DNA from: Antennarius striatus
Lineage: Eukaryota; Chordata; Actinopteri; Lophiiformes; Antennariidae
Length of the DNA stretch: 64,000 nucleotides
NCBI RefSeq assembly: GCF_040054535.1
Contig: NC_090787.1
Span: forward strand, 15,914,501-15,978,500
Direction of reading: 5' to 3'
In this document: positions 55,184 to 64,000 of the stretch, piece after piece
Numbering within the stretch: position 1 is the first letter of the stretch
How the letters are laid out: each line of letters opens with the position of its first letter
Notes under the pieces: generated by a model
Databases searched by the model: none
What the model was told of the DNA's origin: nothing
The model's input: only the letters and a program-made list of their open reading frames with translations
Position numbers and translations under genes: made by a program

Positions 55184-56752
55184 GTGAGTTTGCGGCTTCA
55201 TTCCCGACGTCTGACGACAGAGATAGCGAATTTAAAACGGTGTTCCAGTCCTGACAGCACAACAACAGGTCGATGGCTGCCACGTATGTACGGAGCTAAC
55301 CTGCTGGCGTTGTCTTTAAAGTCTTTTGTTATCGGTAACACCTACAATTTGTGGAGCACTGTCGTGTTTGACGCCATGTTCTGACAGTATAGAAAGATGG
55401 TGTTCGCACATAACTAAGGATTGATCAGAAAACGTTAGCAGGCTAATGCTAACTGTCAAAACACTAGCATTATGAAGTCGTGGGAGCGTTTTGCCGGGCT
55501 AACAGATGTTGTCATCGTTCCTCCCTCATGGGTGGGGTCCAGACACCTAACAGTCAACTAAGTTCAATATTTGACAGCTGATCATCAGTTTGAGTTAATC
55601 TTCATTTGACATCGGTTGCCTCCATCAGTAGTGGTAATTCCACTGGTGCTACTGCATACATGTGAGCCCCATGTTTGTCTCGGTCCACGCTGCATCAGGT
55701 GAAATCAGGGTTTTAACATAAACATCTGGTGATCACCTGCCTTTGAACTGAAGCCACTTCATTCAGTAGGTATAAGCTGGTAAGGATTCAGTGGGGTTAT
55801 CCGGACCTGCAGTGGCCACCACCAGCTCCTTTCACCAAAGTGTGTGAAAATTTAGTACAGATTTTATTTTATTTACACTTTTTTTTTGTTCATCAGGAAG
55901 GTTCCAGATATACTGGGTCTCTTCTTGTGGGGGAATTCTGGTCAAACTGGCAGCATTGCTAAGAGATGTTAATGATGAAAGAAGAGAACCAAACAGGCTA
56001 TGACAAATATTACACTGTCTGACAGCTCGGAGTTATACTGTACTGTATGACACATGTTTCCATCAGACCAGTATATTTGTATAAGATATTTGAACATATT
56101 CAGAGAAGGGAGTTCATCTGAGGAGATTATATGCTGCTGCGAATTCCAAACCCAGTGAGTACAGAAGGAAACGTTTTCCCAAACACAGTGTGCAGCCTGG
56201 AGGTTTGTTAAAGAAGCTGACGGGCGGATGTGGTTCCATAGTTGTAGGATACTAAAATTTAACTATACCTTGCTCATAAAGGGCAACAGAGGTTCTTCTA
56301 CTCTGGCGTAGAGCGGGCTAGCCTAAAGACCCATACAAGGTGCAATATGCATGCATCAGCCATTTGTGCACCACAAGCCAGTTTCTCTAGTACTGTGTGT
56401 TTGAGTTATGCATGCAAATCAGATTATCAAAAGGTAATTCAATATAAATAAGCTTTGCACAATTTTTTTTTGTCTGTGGTGACTCAGGGACTACTGAACT
56501 TTAGCTTTTAAAAGTAATCAATAAGTTTTAAATGTGATATAAATTAAGTTAAAGTTATACTACTCTTCATATTTTTCTGTGTTTACAGCTGATCCTTTTT
56601 GTGGATAAGTACTAATTGCTCTATAAGTACTTAAACAACCTGCTGTAGTATCACAGCTTGTGACTGAGCTAAAACGCGGCTAACTAGTTGAACATTGTAG
56701 ATAATATTTAATAAGATTAACATACTTTGCTTTTTGTTTCCTGTTCTCGCAG
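55184..56752 (+). other. ABHD13: Probable intron 1 of ABHD13
   Basis: From the donor GTGAGT at 55184 to the acceptor TTTCCTGTTCTCGCAG ending at 56752, which has a good pyrimidine tract. No coding content seen inside. The acceptor is convincing; its pairing with this donor is inferred. Confidence 0.5.
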
Positions 56753-56786
56753 TGTGTGTGTCGTGTGACTCAGCTCTTGTGCAGAC

Positions 56787-57842
56787 ATGGAGAAGCCCTG
56801 GCGGCTGTGGGGGGCAATGGAACGCTGTGCGCTGACTCTGGTCTCCTGGTCCTGGGGTGCCTGCCGAGTTTCTCTTTTAGCCCTCATCCTCACCTTTCAT
56901 CTATACGGAGGATTCTTTCTTCTCGCTCTCATCCTTGCCTCTGTGGCAGGCATACTCTACAAATTTCAAGATGTGCTCCTCTACTTCCCTGACCAGCCTT
57001 CTTCCTCTCGCCTGTACGTTCCCATGCCAACAGGGATCCCACATGAGAATGTGTACATTCGCACAAAGGATGGTGTGAAGCTTAACCTCATCCTGCTTCG
57101 CTACACAGGAGGGGACATGCCTACCAGCGTGGCCCCCGGAAATCAAAGTAACCCTGCTTCTTCTGCCCCTCCTACCATCCTATATTTTCATGGTAATGCA
57201 GGTAATATTGGACACAGAGTGCCAAACGCCCTCCTGATGCTGGTCAATCTGAAAGCCAACGTGGTGCTGGTGGACTACCGTGGCTATGGAAAGAGTGAGG
57301 GTGAGCCCAGTGAGGATGGGCTGTACCTGGATGCCGAGGCCACCCTGGACTACGTCATGACACGTCCTGACCTGGATAAGACAAAGGTTGTACTATTTGG
57401 TCGCTCACTCGGGGGGGCTGTGGCTGTGCGCTTGGCATCAGTGAACCCGCACCGTGTAGCAGCCATTATTGTTGAAAACACCTTCCTCAGCATCCCCCAC
57501 ATGGCAGCGACTCTCTTCTCCTTCATGCCAATGCGTCTGCTGCCCCTGTGGTGCTACAGGAATCAGTTCCTCTCCTATCGGCAGGTGGCGCTGTGCCGCA
57601 TGCCCTCACTATTCGTGTCCGGTCTTTCGGACCAGCTCATCCCACCAGTCATGATGAAACAACTGTACGAGTTGTCTCCTGCCCGGACTAAACGGCTGGC
57701 TATCTTTCCAGAGGGAACGCACAACGACACGTGGCAGTGTCAGGGTTACTTCGCCGCTTTGGAGCAGTTCATGAAGGACCTGCTGAAGAACCACGCCCAC
57801 GAGGAGAGCGCTCAGCCTTCAGCTAGCGTCACCATTATCTGA
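56787..57842 (+). CDS. ABHD13: Alpha/beta hydrolase domain protein 13
   Basis: A 351-residue protein in one exon, complete from ATG (G at -3 and +4) to TGA. It is a membrane-anchored serine hydrolase of the alpha/beta fold; the physiological substrate is not well established. One hydrophobic anchor spans about residues 28-57. The fold starts near 87. HGNAGN (135-140) is the oxyanion-side motif, GRSLGG holds the nucleophile Ser207, GLSDQLIPP holds Asp282, and EGTHNDTW holds His312 with a sequon at N313. All triad residues are present. The conserved family end SVTII is intact. Compared with the 337-residue human protein the extra length is a Pro/Ser-rich insert at about 110-127, before HGNAGN. 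An alternative start at Met11 would keep the anchor. TNFSF13B follows 3 kb downstream on the same strand, as in human. Confidence 0.96.
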   Translation: MEKPWRLWGAMERCALTLVSWSWGACRVSLLALILTFHLYGGFFLLALILASVAGILYKFQDVLLYFPDQPSSSRLYVPMPTGIPHENVYIRTKDGVKLNLILLRYTGGDMPTSVAPGNQSNPASSAPPTILYFHGNAGNIGHRVPNALLMLVNLKANVVLVDYRGYGKSEGEPSEDGLYLDAEATLDYVMTRPDLDKTKVVLFGRSLGGAVAVRLASVNPHRVAAIIVENTFLSIPHMAATLFSFMPMRLLPLWCYRNQFLSYRQVALCRMPSLFVSGLSDQLIPPVMMKQLYELSPARTKRLAIFPEGTHNDTWQCQGYFAALEQFMKDLLKNHAHEESAQPSASVTII

Positions 57843-58095
57843 AAAAGAGTATGCTGGGATTGGATGCAATTTGTAGGCTGAACAAATTGGGAAAAAACAC
57901 CACAGAAATTGATTGGGTTGAATTATTTGATTTTTGAAAATAAATGTATCGTTATGATATTTTGTCTGGGGTTTTACCCCAGTGTTTTCCCTTTTCTGTA
58001 AATCTGACATAGATTATTTCACTTTTGCAGTGTTTGAAGAGAGGATAAGGATGCCCTTGTGTTTTCTTTTTTTTATGTCTTATGTTGCAGCGATG

Positions 58096-58101
58096 AATAA
58101 A
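58096..58101 (+). terminator. Candidate ABHD13 poly(A) signal
   Basis: AATAAA about 255 bp after the stop codon. Other AATAAA hexamers at 57939-57944 and 58331-58336 are alternatives, giving 3' UTRs of about 0.1 to 0.5 kb. Confidence 0.5.
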
Positions 58102-58336
58102 TGTGATTCTGATCTTTTATACGAATGAAGCCAGGGCTTTCATGCTCACATGAAAATCAAAATCACAAAGAATGAATTCTCATCAATGAATTGAAGGTTT
58201 GTCTATTGTAACGACCATATGAGAATCAACGTTGTTGCAGTGGAAACTTTAAAATCAGACATGTGATTTACAAAGTCAGATCTTGACAGCATGTAGGCCT
58301 AAACTGTACATATATATTTTAGTTTTTGTTAATAAA

Positions 58337-60720
58337 TGCATGTTTTTGTTCAGATTTACACAGATTTGTTTCTCTCCCCTCTTGAGTAACATTTAGAGCT
58401 CTTGCAGCAGCTTTCCTTGACATGACTTCATACTGATCAATATTCCATTAAGAACATCTGACACAGTATCACTGTAAATTGTGGTGCTGAATTCTCACAT
58501 CCAGCCAGAAAACGTGTTTGCTGAGACGAAACAGGACGTTCACATTTCTGTTTTGTTCTGACTAAGGATACATTATCAAGAAATCATTTTCAAACTGCTC
58601 CTGTTTCAGTTTGATTGGGAGATGCACACGATAATCCTCAATTTTAAATGGGCTGTGTGCTTGTTATCAAAGGGTGGCTTCAGATTTCATCTTGGTGCAA
58701 CACCACAATAATGTGAAAGAATAATGTCCATTGTTATCTAGGAGGTTAAATTAAATTAAAGTCCCTGCAATAAAAAAATAAGTCATCAAGTGTTGAGCTG
58801 AAGCCAACAGATTTGTGAGAAAAACAAATAGATATTTCCCAGCACTGAGTATCACGTTCCTTTTTGTTACTCATCCTGCAACAAGAAAGGTCCGGCCCAT
58901 TCCTGGAGACATTTGGTGTGAAAATGACTCTGAATGTTATCCATTGTACGTTCCAGTAAGCTAAAGACTGGATTCTCTTAATACAGTGTTTGCACTAGGT
59001 AAATATCTCAGTGACAGTACAGACAAGAAGAATGGTTTCATTAATGACCCAGTTTACATCTATATGGACGTGTGTCGTATGAAGATAGTCTCAAAAAAAT
59101 ACCTTATAATAACCAAAAATAAGTAATCTAATGTGATATTTTGAGCTATCACCACCCACCACATAATTGATTATTTTACCATCCTACTTTTTTTTGTCCA
59201 GCCCTTTGCTTGCCTCGTAAAATGCCTTTAGTCAGCTGGGGGGGCTTTTCAGGATCTAATCAACCTTTCCTGCAAGTCTTCCAGACGCAGATGACACTCT
59301 TATCTGCTCTTGCTTTCCAAATTCAGCCTGCTGCACTGCAGTGGTGTCAAAGCCATTAGAGTACACACGTCCTCAGCCATACTAAAACTGTCTGAAACAG
59401 TGGTCGGCAAAATTTAACAAACATCTGAAGACAAAATTTGTTCATGTTAATGTTAGAATTAAAAAGTATATATATCTAAAGGCTACTATGAATGTAAAGA
59501 TTTGCTTTATAAGAAATGTATGGATATTTTTTCTCCCTGTGTTTGTTTTTTTTTCTGTCACTTTTCCAGACACATCGCAATGATATCAGTTCCATCATCT
59601 TCACTTGATGGAAGTGGTTTAATTAATTGTATTCTATGTTAGTAGAACCCTTTGAGTCCATACTCTCATTTAGCTCAATTCACTTCATTGAGCACCTGTC
59701 GGTTCTTAGTTGTTGTTTTTTTTTAACCTTTTATTACACTGTGTCATCTCTTCATTCAAGAACAGATCCAGGAACTCACAATTCGCTTGATTTGCTGCTT
59801 CGGTGGCTGATCTTAAGTAAGATGAACCACTAGAATGTCGGCTTTTTATTCTGTCACCGTCCAACTTCGCTGCTGAAGAAGGCAGGCGGAATCTAACGGA
59901 ATGTTCATTTTTCTTTTCTATAAAGAAATTGATTTACCAGGTATTGTTCAAATGCACTGTATAATGTTTTATATGTTCACATGATTGCGCATAGAATGGG
60001 CTGAATGATGTGAAAGTGTCGGCATGATTGAAATTGGCTTTTTTTTTGCATTCTGGCATGTGATTACAATGAGTCAAGTTTCTGGAATGAACCTGCACAG
60101 TGTTGACATTAATTGTGTACATCTACCACTGCTTGAAGAGTAATCTGGATATCTGAACACTCAGACAGTTGAATGATTCGTATCTGTCTTTAGTATGATC
60201 AGTTTCAGGCATTTTCCATTTCTAATGTTTCTTTTCTAACAGTGGACTTCTTTTGTAAGGACACATTTTCACTTCCTATTTTCTGTACTGTAACATGCAA
60301 TAAATTGATACATTAATCTTTCTCATCCTGTCCTGTTTTAGTTATCAACTTTTTTAATTCTACACTTCCAAATATGTGTGTAAATATGGTATATGTATGC
60401 ATTGCCTCAGTTCCCTCTTTATTTTATAATATATTAATTGTTGTCAGAGTTAATGTCCTTACTGACACCTCTCCTCTTTTCACACCACAATGCTCTGACA
60501 CTTCTTCCTGTTTCTGCTCTGAAAAAAAAAACCATGCAGGTTATTTATTAGAATGTGAATATTTTATAGTTTTCAAGGAACCCAGACAGGAAGCTGTAAC
60601 TGTTATTAGCTGAGCGGAACAATAAAGAGGAAGCAAGACTGTCCTTTTTTTCTACTTTATGCACTGCGTCATCCCTCAGAGTATGCTGGAACTTTTTAAA
60701 GTACGAAAGAGAAAGTTAAG
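58337..60720. other. No gene seen between ABHD13 and TNFSF13B
   Basis: About 2.4 kb of AT-rich sequence; short frames only. The TNFSF13B promoter should lie at its right end; no TATA box was identified, though purine-rich GAGGAAG (near 60628) is of the ETS/PU.1 type. Confidence 0.5.
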
Positions 60721-60749
60721 GAAGTCAGTGGAGACTGTCGAGAGGAACG

Positions 60750-60830
60750 ATGGTAAAACTGGGGTCTCCAGGGAATATACGGATGAGAAAAACTGATATC
60801 CATCAGTCTGAACATACATCTAGAGCATAG
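60750..60830 (+). promoter_or_regulatory. Upstream open frame in TNFSF13B leader
   Basis: ATG at 60750 opens 26 codons and stops at TAG 60828-60830; a second upstream ATG at 60850 opens four codons (stop 60862-60864). Both end before the main start at 60890. They matter only if transcription begins upstream of 60750, which cannot be seen here. Confidence 0.35.
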
Positions 60831-60889
60831 ATCAGGTGGGGGACCCATCATGCTGCCAGTTTGAGCTCTTTGGAGCTTGCGTGGGACCC

Positions 60890-62655
60890 ATGATGGTAGT
60901 TTTGGAAAGCGTGGAGCATGGGGCTGGACAAGGAGCTGGTGAAGGGAGGTTGTCCTGGCCTGTTTTCCTGCTGACCTTAGCTGCTGTCACCTCCTCCTCT
61001 CTTTCAGCGTTGTCCCTGTACCAACTGGTAGCTCTCAGAGCTGAGGTAAACACACTTAAATCAGAAGTCTGTCGCCGGAGAGAAGAAGGACAAGCAGTCA
61101 AGCATGGAGACCAGGTACTGAACAAAACATACCAGAATTTGACCAGCAGGTGTGTATTCATCAAGGAGTTTAATGTGTGTGTTCAGACTGAGAATATCTG
61201 CAGCAGGAGGAGCAGCCAAGAACCGCTGCATCAGCCCACGTTTCGACAAGTTCTCCCCCTGACAAGGAGGAGAAGACAAGTCTCATCAGATGCATCAGGT
61301 AAGACGTGACAGGCTTACCGCTAATGCACGAGATGCAGCTATTAGTTCTTAGTGTCTGCTTGCAGTCCAACTCTCAGTTGACAAATCAATCCAGTTGTAG
61401 AAAGACTGGGTCATGTCCATTAAGTCTATGATAGGTTATGCTGTTAGATGTTTCATACCATCTCAAGTCAGGGTTTCTAAATAGAGCTTAAAATCACAAA
61501 ACTGATTCACAAAATGAAAACTATGATGCTTTTCATTGAGGCTACCATCTATTAGTCATCGCTGGTGAATGTTGCTGCCACCAGCTCAAAGTAGACAGCG
61601 TGTTTACACCATTTCAGCCAAATTTCTGAGGTAACAGAAACAAAACGAAAGACAGCCCTCCAAATTTTTATTTCCTGATTGTATGAGAATGTGACCAATT
61701 TAAACATGTCTAAATTTCTCTCGTGTTGTCACAGTTTCTCAACCGTGTCTGCAGATGCTGGCAAACAGTAGCAGGAAACCCTTCAGGAAAGGTACACTAT
61801 GTCTGGCTCGGGTTATTTTTTCTTTGTGTGCTAGTTTCTGTCGCTGCTTTGAAGTGTTTTCTAATACTTTCTGACTCTTGAATCAGAACTGCCCTCAGGG
61901 CCGCACACAGGCATCCCCTGGCAGTCTGGGTTGAAGAGTGGTTCTGCCCTAGAGGTGGATGGAGACAGCATGCTGGTCCGAGAGGAGGGCTTCTACTTCG
62001 TCTACAGCCAGGTTGGTCTGTTTGTCATTTCACAGTCTGTCCACAGGGGGGCAGTGTTCGTTTATTTACTGATCACCAGAATTTACATTCTTACATGCAA
62101 GGTGTCTTCAGACTTTAAAAAAATTAAAGGATGAAGATGTTTAACAGTCCTCCAGGAAAGGAAAAATCAAGAGGATTGTGTTTAGAGGCCACTTGACTGA
62201 TTTCAGCTCAAAGCCCTGTCATATACAGTATATACCTCCTTGATCTGACCCAGTATATCTGGTGTGCTCAGGTCTACTACAGGGACAGCACCTTCGCAAT
62301 GGGTCATGTGGTGATACGGAGGAAGAGGAACGTGGTGGGAGATGAGGCTCCGGATGTGACTCTCTTCCGCTGCATCCAAAATATGAACCCCGTCTACCCG
62401 TATAACACTTGCTACACAGGAGGTGAACCTGTCATCAATCTGTCTGGCTATGTCAACCTTTATGTCACGGCAGCTGTCACGAAAGGTCAGACAATGTATT
62501 TTCCTGTTCATTCATGTGTGTGTGTGTGTTTCATTACTTTAGGCGTTGTGAAGCTGGAAGTGGGGGATCACCTGGAGCTGCTGATCCCTCGTTCTGCAGC
62601 CAACGTGTCCTTGGATGGAGACTGCACCTTCCTGGGTGCCATCAAACTGGCTTAA
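60890..62655 (+). CDS. TNFSF13B: TNF ligand BAFF (TNFSF13B), complete gene
   Basis: Type II membrane cytokine that sustains B cells. Coding exons: 60890-61298 (or split, 60890-61114 and 61187-61298), 61735-61791, 61887-62011, 62272-62422 and 62543-62655. Junctions are GT-AG and phases agree. The protein is 284 residues, or 260 if the 72-nt intron 61115-61186 is removed; the split matches the human exon plan. Transmembrane segment about 23-47 (WPVFLLTLAAV..LYQLV), then a short coil, a furin site (LTRRRRQ) that would release the ligand, and the TNF homology domain from SGSALEV to FLGAIKLA. The Cys pair FRC/NTCY is kept, and the DE-loop 'flap' (RNVVGDEAPD) has the human length, as needed for BAFF multimers. 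The second ATG (60893) has the better start context. A GTG-initiated extension upstream is unlikely. Synteny with ABHD13 supports the name. Confidence 0.93.
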
Positions 62656-62997
62656 AGGGTGTGACGACATTCTGAACCTGAGGGATGTTTCTGTGGGATT
62701 AATTGAAGCACAGATCTGATGACCTTGTCTGACTTTGGGTGTTGTGAGAACCATATTTGAAGGCAACCAGAGGGGACGTGAGCAGCAGAAGCCAGAAGTC
62801 TTTGAATATAGGAATAACACCTCCCTGCTACAGCTGTTATTCCCTTCTACCGGTGCACTGAGACAAAATCTGCTACCAACCGTATGAATCAACAACCCTT
62901 CCTTGAGCATTATTACACCACTGAAACAGCGCTTCGCTTATGCTTATTTTTTTAGATATCTGAATGGCTGATTTGTCATCTGGACACTATCATTTGA

Positions 62998-63003
62998 AAT
63001 AAA
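62998..63003 (+). terminator. Candidate TNFSF13B poly(A) signal
   Basis: AATAAA about 340 bp after the TAA at 62653-62655. A second AATAAA lies near 63357. Confidence 0.5.
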
Positions 63004-63481
63004 TTGACCTCTATATGTAGAACTGTTTGAACGTCCAAATGTAATACAGTGGCAGAAAAGAAATGATATCACCTGAGTGATTGCTATTCCCTGGTTGACC
63101 GGAACAAGGAAATATTCCCATGAGGCAGATCATCCCGTCACGCAGCACAGATCGAGCTGAGGCTGAACAGCAACTCAGGCAATCAGGAGAAAGTGTCTAT
63201 TTTTAGACTGAAGCAAAATTGTGTAAGTAGATGAAGTCAGAGGAGCGCCGCTCAGTGAATTTGTAATGCCTGATGAGGACCCAAGAGGAGACCTGAAATG
63301 TCCTCAGTGTGGGATTTTACGTCAGGCTAGAGGCAGAGGCAGCGTTACGCCGCTATCAATAAAATATTAATCTTATTTGTTGATCTCAGGAGTGTAGACA
63401 GTCCTCAACATACCAAGTAAAGGGCAGGGTGCTGCCTGATACCAACAGCTGATACTGGAATGGTTATAGTACATTTATTTA
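63004..63481. other. No gene seen
   Basis: About 480 bp of 3' flank of TNFSF13B, up to the Tc1-like element. Confidence 0.45.
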
Positions 63482-64000
63482 TACTTCCCCTAGCAAAAAG
63501 TATGGAATCACCAGTCTTGGATGAACACTCACTCCGACATTTTACTATGTAGAACAAACTAAAGAACATGAAAAAATAATGAATTTTTTACAAAAGTGCA
63601 ACTCTTTGGCATTCAGAAACAATAAAAGAAATGAAGAAAAAACATTGTGTTGGAGCCATGATTCTTGCCAGTCCACTTGGTCCAGCAGCCCTCCAAGGTG
63701 TGATAACTGCACTGTTTTTCACTGCTGACTGATGAGCAGATGTAATCTGAGGTAGGTGCCAAATTAAGGAAAGGAAACTGACTGGGTGTGTCCTAATTTT
63801 CTACTCAAAATGGAGTGATTCCATATTTTTTTCCTCAGAAGTGAGTGATTCCATATTTATTTCACTGCACTTGCTCTATAAAAGTAACATTTACTGACCA
63901 CCACAATGTTTTTTTCTTCATTTATTTTAGTGTTTCTGAATGCCAAGGAGTTGCACTTTTGAAAATAATCATTACTTTTTCATGCTTTTTATTTGTTCTA
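63482..64000 (-). mobile_element. Tc1-like transposon deletion derivative, cut by window end
   Basis: 63550-63655 is repeated in inverted orientation at 63903-64000 (TAGAACAAA... on both, with TGGCATTCAGAAACA shared), so the element has long terminal inverted repeats. The outer part of the left repeat starts after a TA near 63482 (GCAAAAAGTATGGAATCACC); the matching right end lies beyond the window. The middle keeps, on the minus strand, the leader and first codons of the transposase (ATG at 63657-63659, then GCTCCAACA), but the coding region runs straight into the inverted repeat, so it is non-autonomous. Recognition as Tc1-like is from memory of fish and frog elements with the GGAATCACC end. 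Confidence 0.7.

Noticed and set aside
55184..55384. 66-codon frame after the ABHD13 exon 1 donor
   Set aside because: It begins with the GTG of the splice donor itself; intronic chance frame.
60836..60889. GTG-initiated N-terminal extension of TNFSF13B
   Set aside because: GTG is an unlikely start in a vertebrate mRNA; ATGATG at 60890 gives a cytoplasmic tail of normal BAFF type.

Overview
This is a stretch of vertebrate nuclear DNA, almost certainly from a teleost fish and probably a spiny-rayed (percomorph) one. The evidence is intron-containing vertebrate genes, fish-type non-LTR retrotransposons and tRNA-derived SINEs, a Tc1-like transposon, and very many long (CA/GT)n, (GA)n and (GGAT)n microsatellites. 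There are no operons, prokaryotic genes or CRISPR arrays. Most short open frames are chance or microsatellite frames.

Three protein-coding loci are recognisable. On the minus strand, 37673-38401 is the first coding exon of NALF1 (FAM155A), an auxiliary subunit of the NALCN sodium-leak channel. Its later exons were not found, so positions 1-37672 are read as the start of its very large first intron. On the plus strand, 56787-57842 is the intact coding exon of ABHD13, a membrane-anchored alpha/beta hydrolase, with a probable non-coding first exon ending at 55183. Also on the plus strand, 60890-62655 is the complete TNFSF13B gene (BAFF, a B-cell survival cytokine), in five or six coding exons. 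The order NALF1(-) / ABHD13(+) / TNFSF13B(+) matches the human 13q33 block, but LIG4, which lies next to ABHD13 in human, is not visible in between.

Layout. 1-37.6 kb: NALF1 intron 1. It holds a full-length RTE-type LINE with an open frame and a perfect 21-bp target-site duplication (8237-11406), a second, 5'-truncated and broken copy in the opposite orientation (17271-19776, 17-bp duplication), a decayed L1/Tx1-like ORF1 remnant (about 22.4-23.0 kb), SINE pieces and a dozen microsatellites. 37.6-39.1 kb: NALF1 exon 1 and its CpG-rich promoter. 39.1-54.9 kb: intergenic, with a rearranged LINE fragment (42112-42733), SINEs (one nearly complete at 53041-53408), long alternating purine-pyrimidine tracts and possible conserved non-coding elements around 47.5 and 51.1-51.8 kb. 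55-58.4 kb: ABHD13. 60.7-63.0 kb: TNFSF13B. 63.48-64.0 kb: a Tc1-like deletion derivative cut by the window end.

The three genes have unrelated jobs (neuronal leak channel, lipid/protein hydrolase, cytokine) and are linked by conserved synteny, not by pathway. No wholly new system was seen. The most useful leads are the missing LIG4, two short TNFSF13B introns that are multiples of three and stop-free, and the inverted LINE pair inside one intron.
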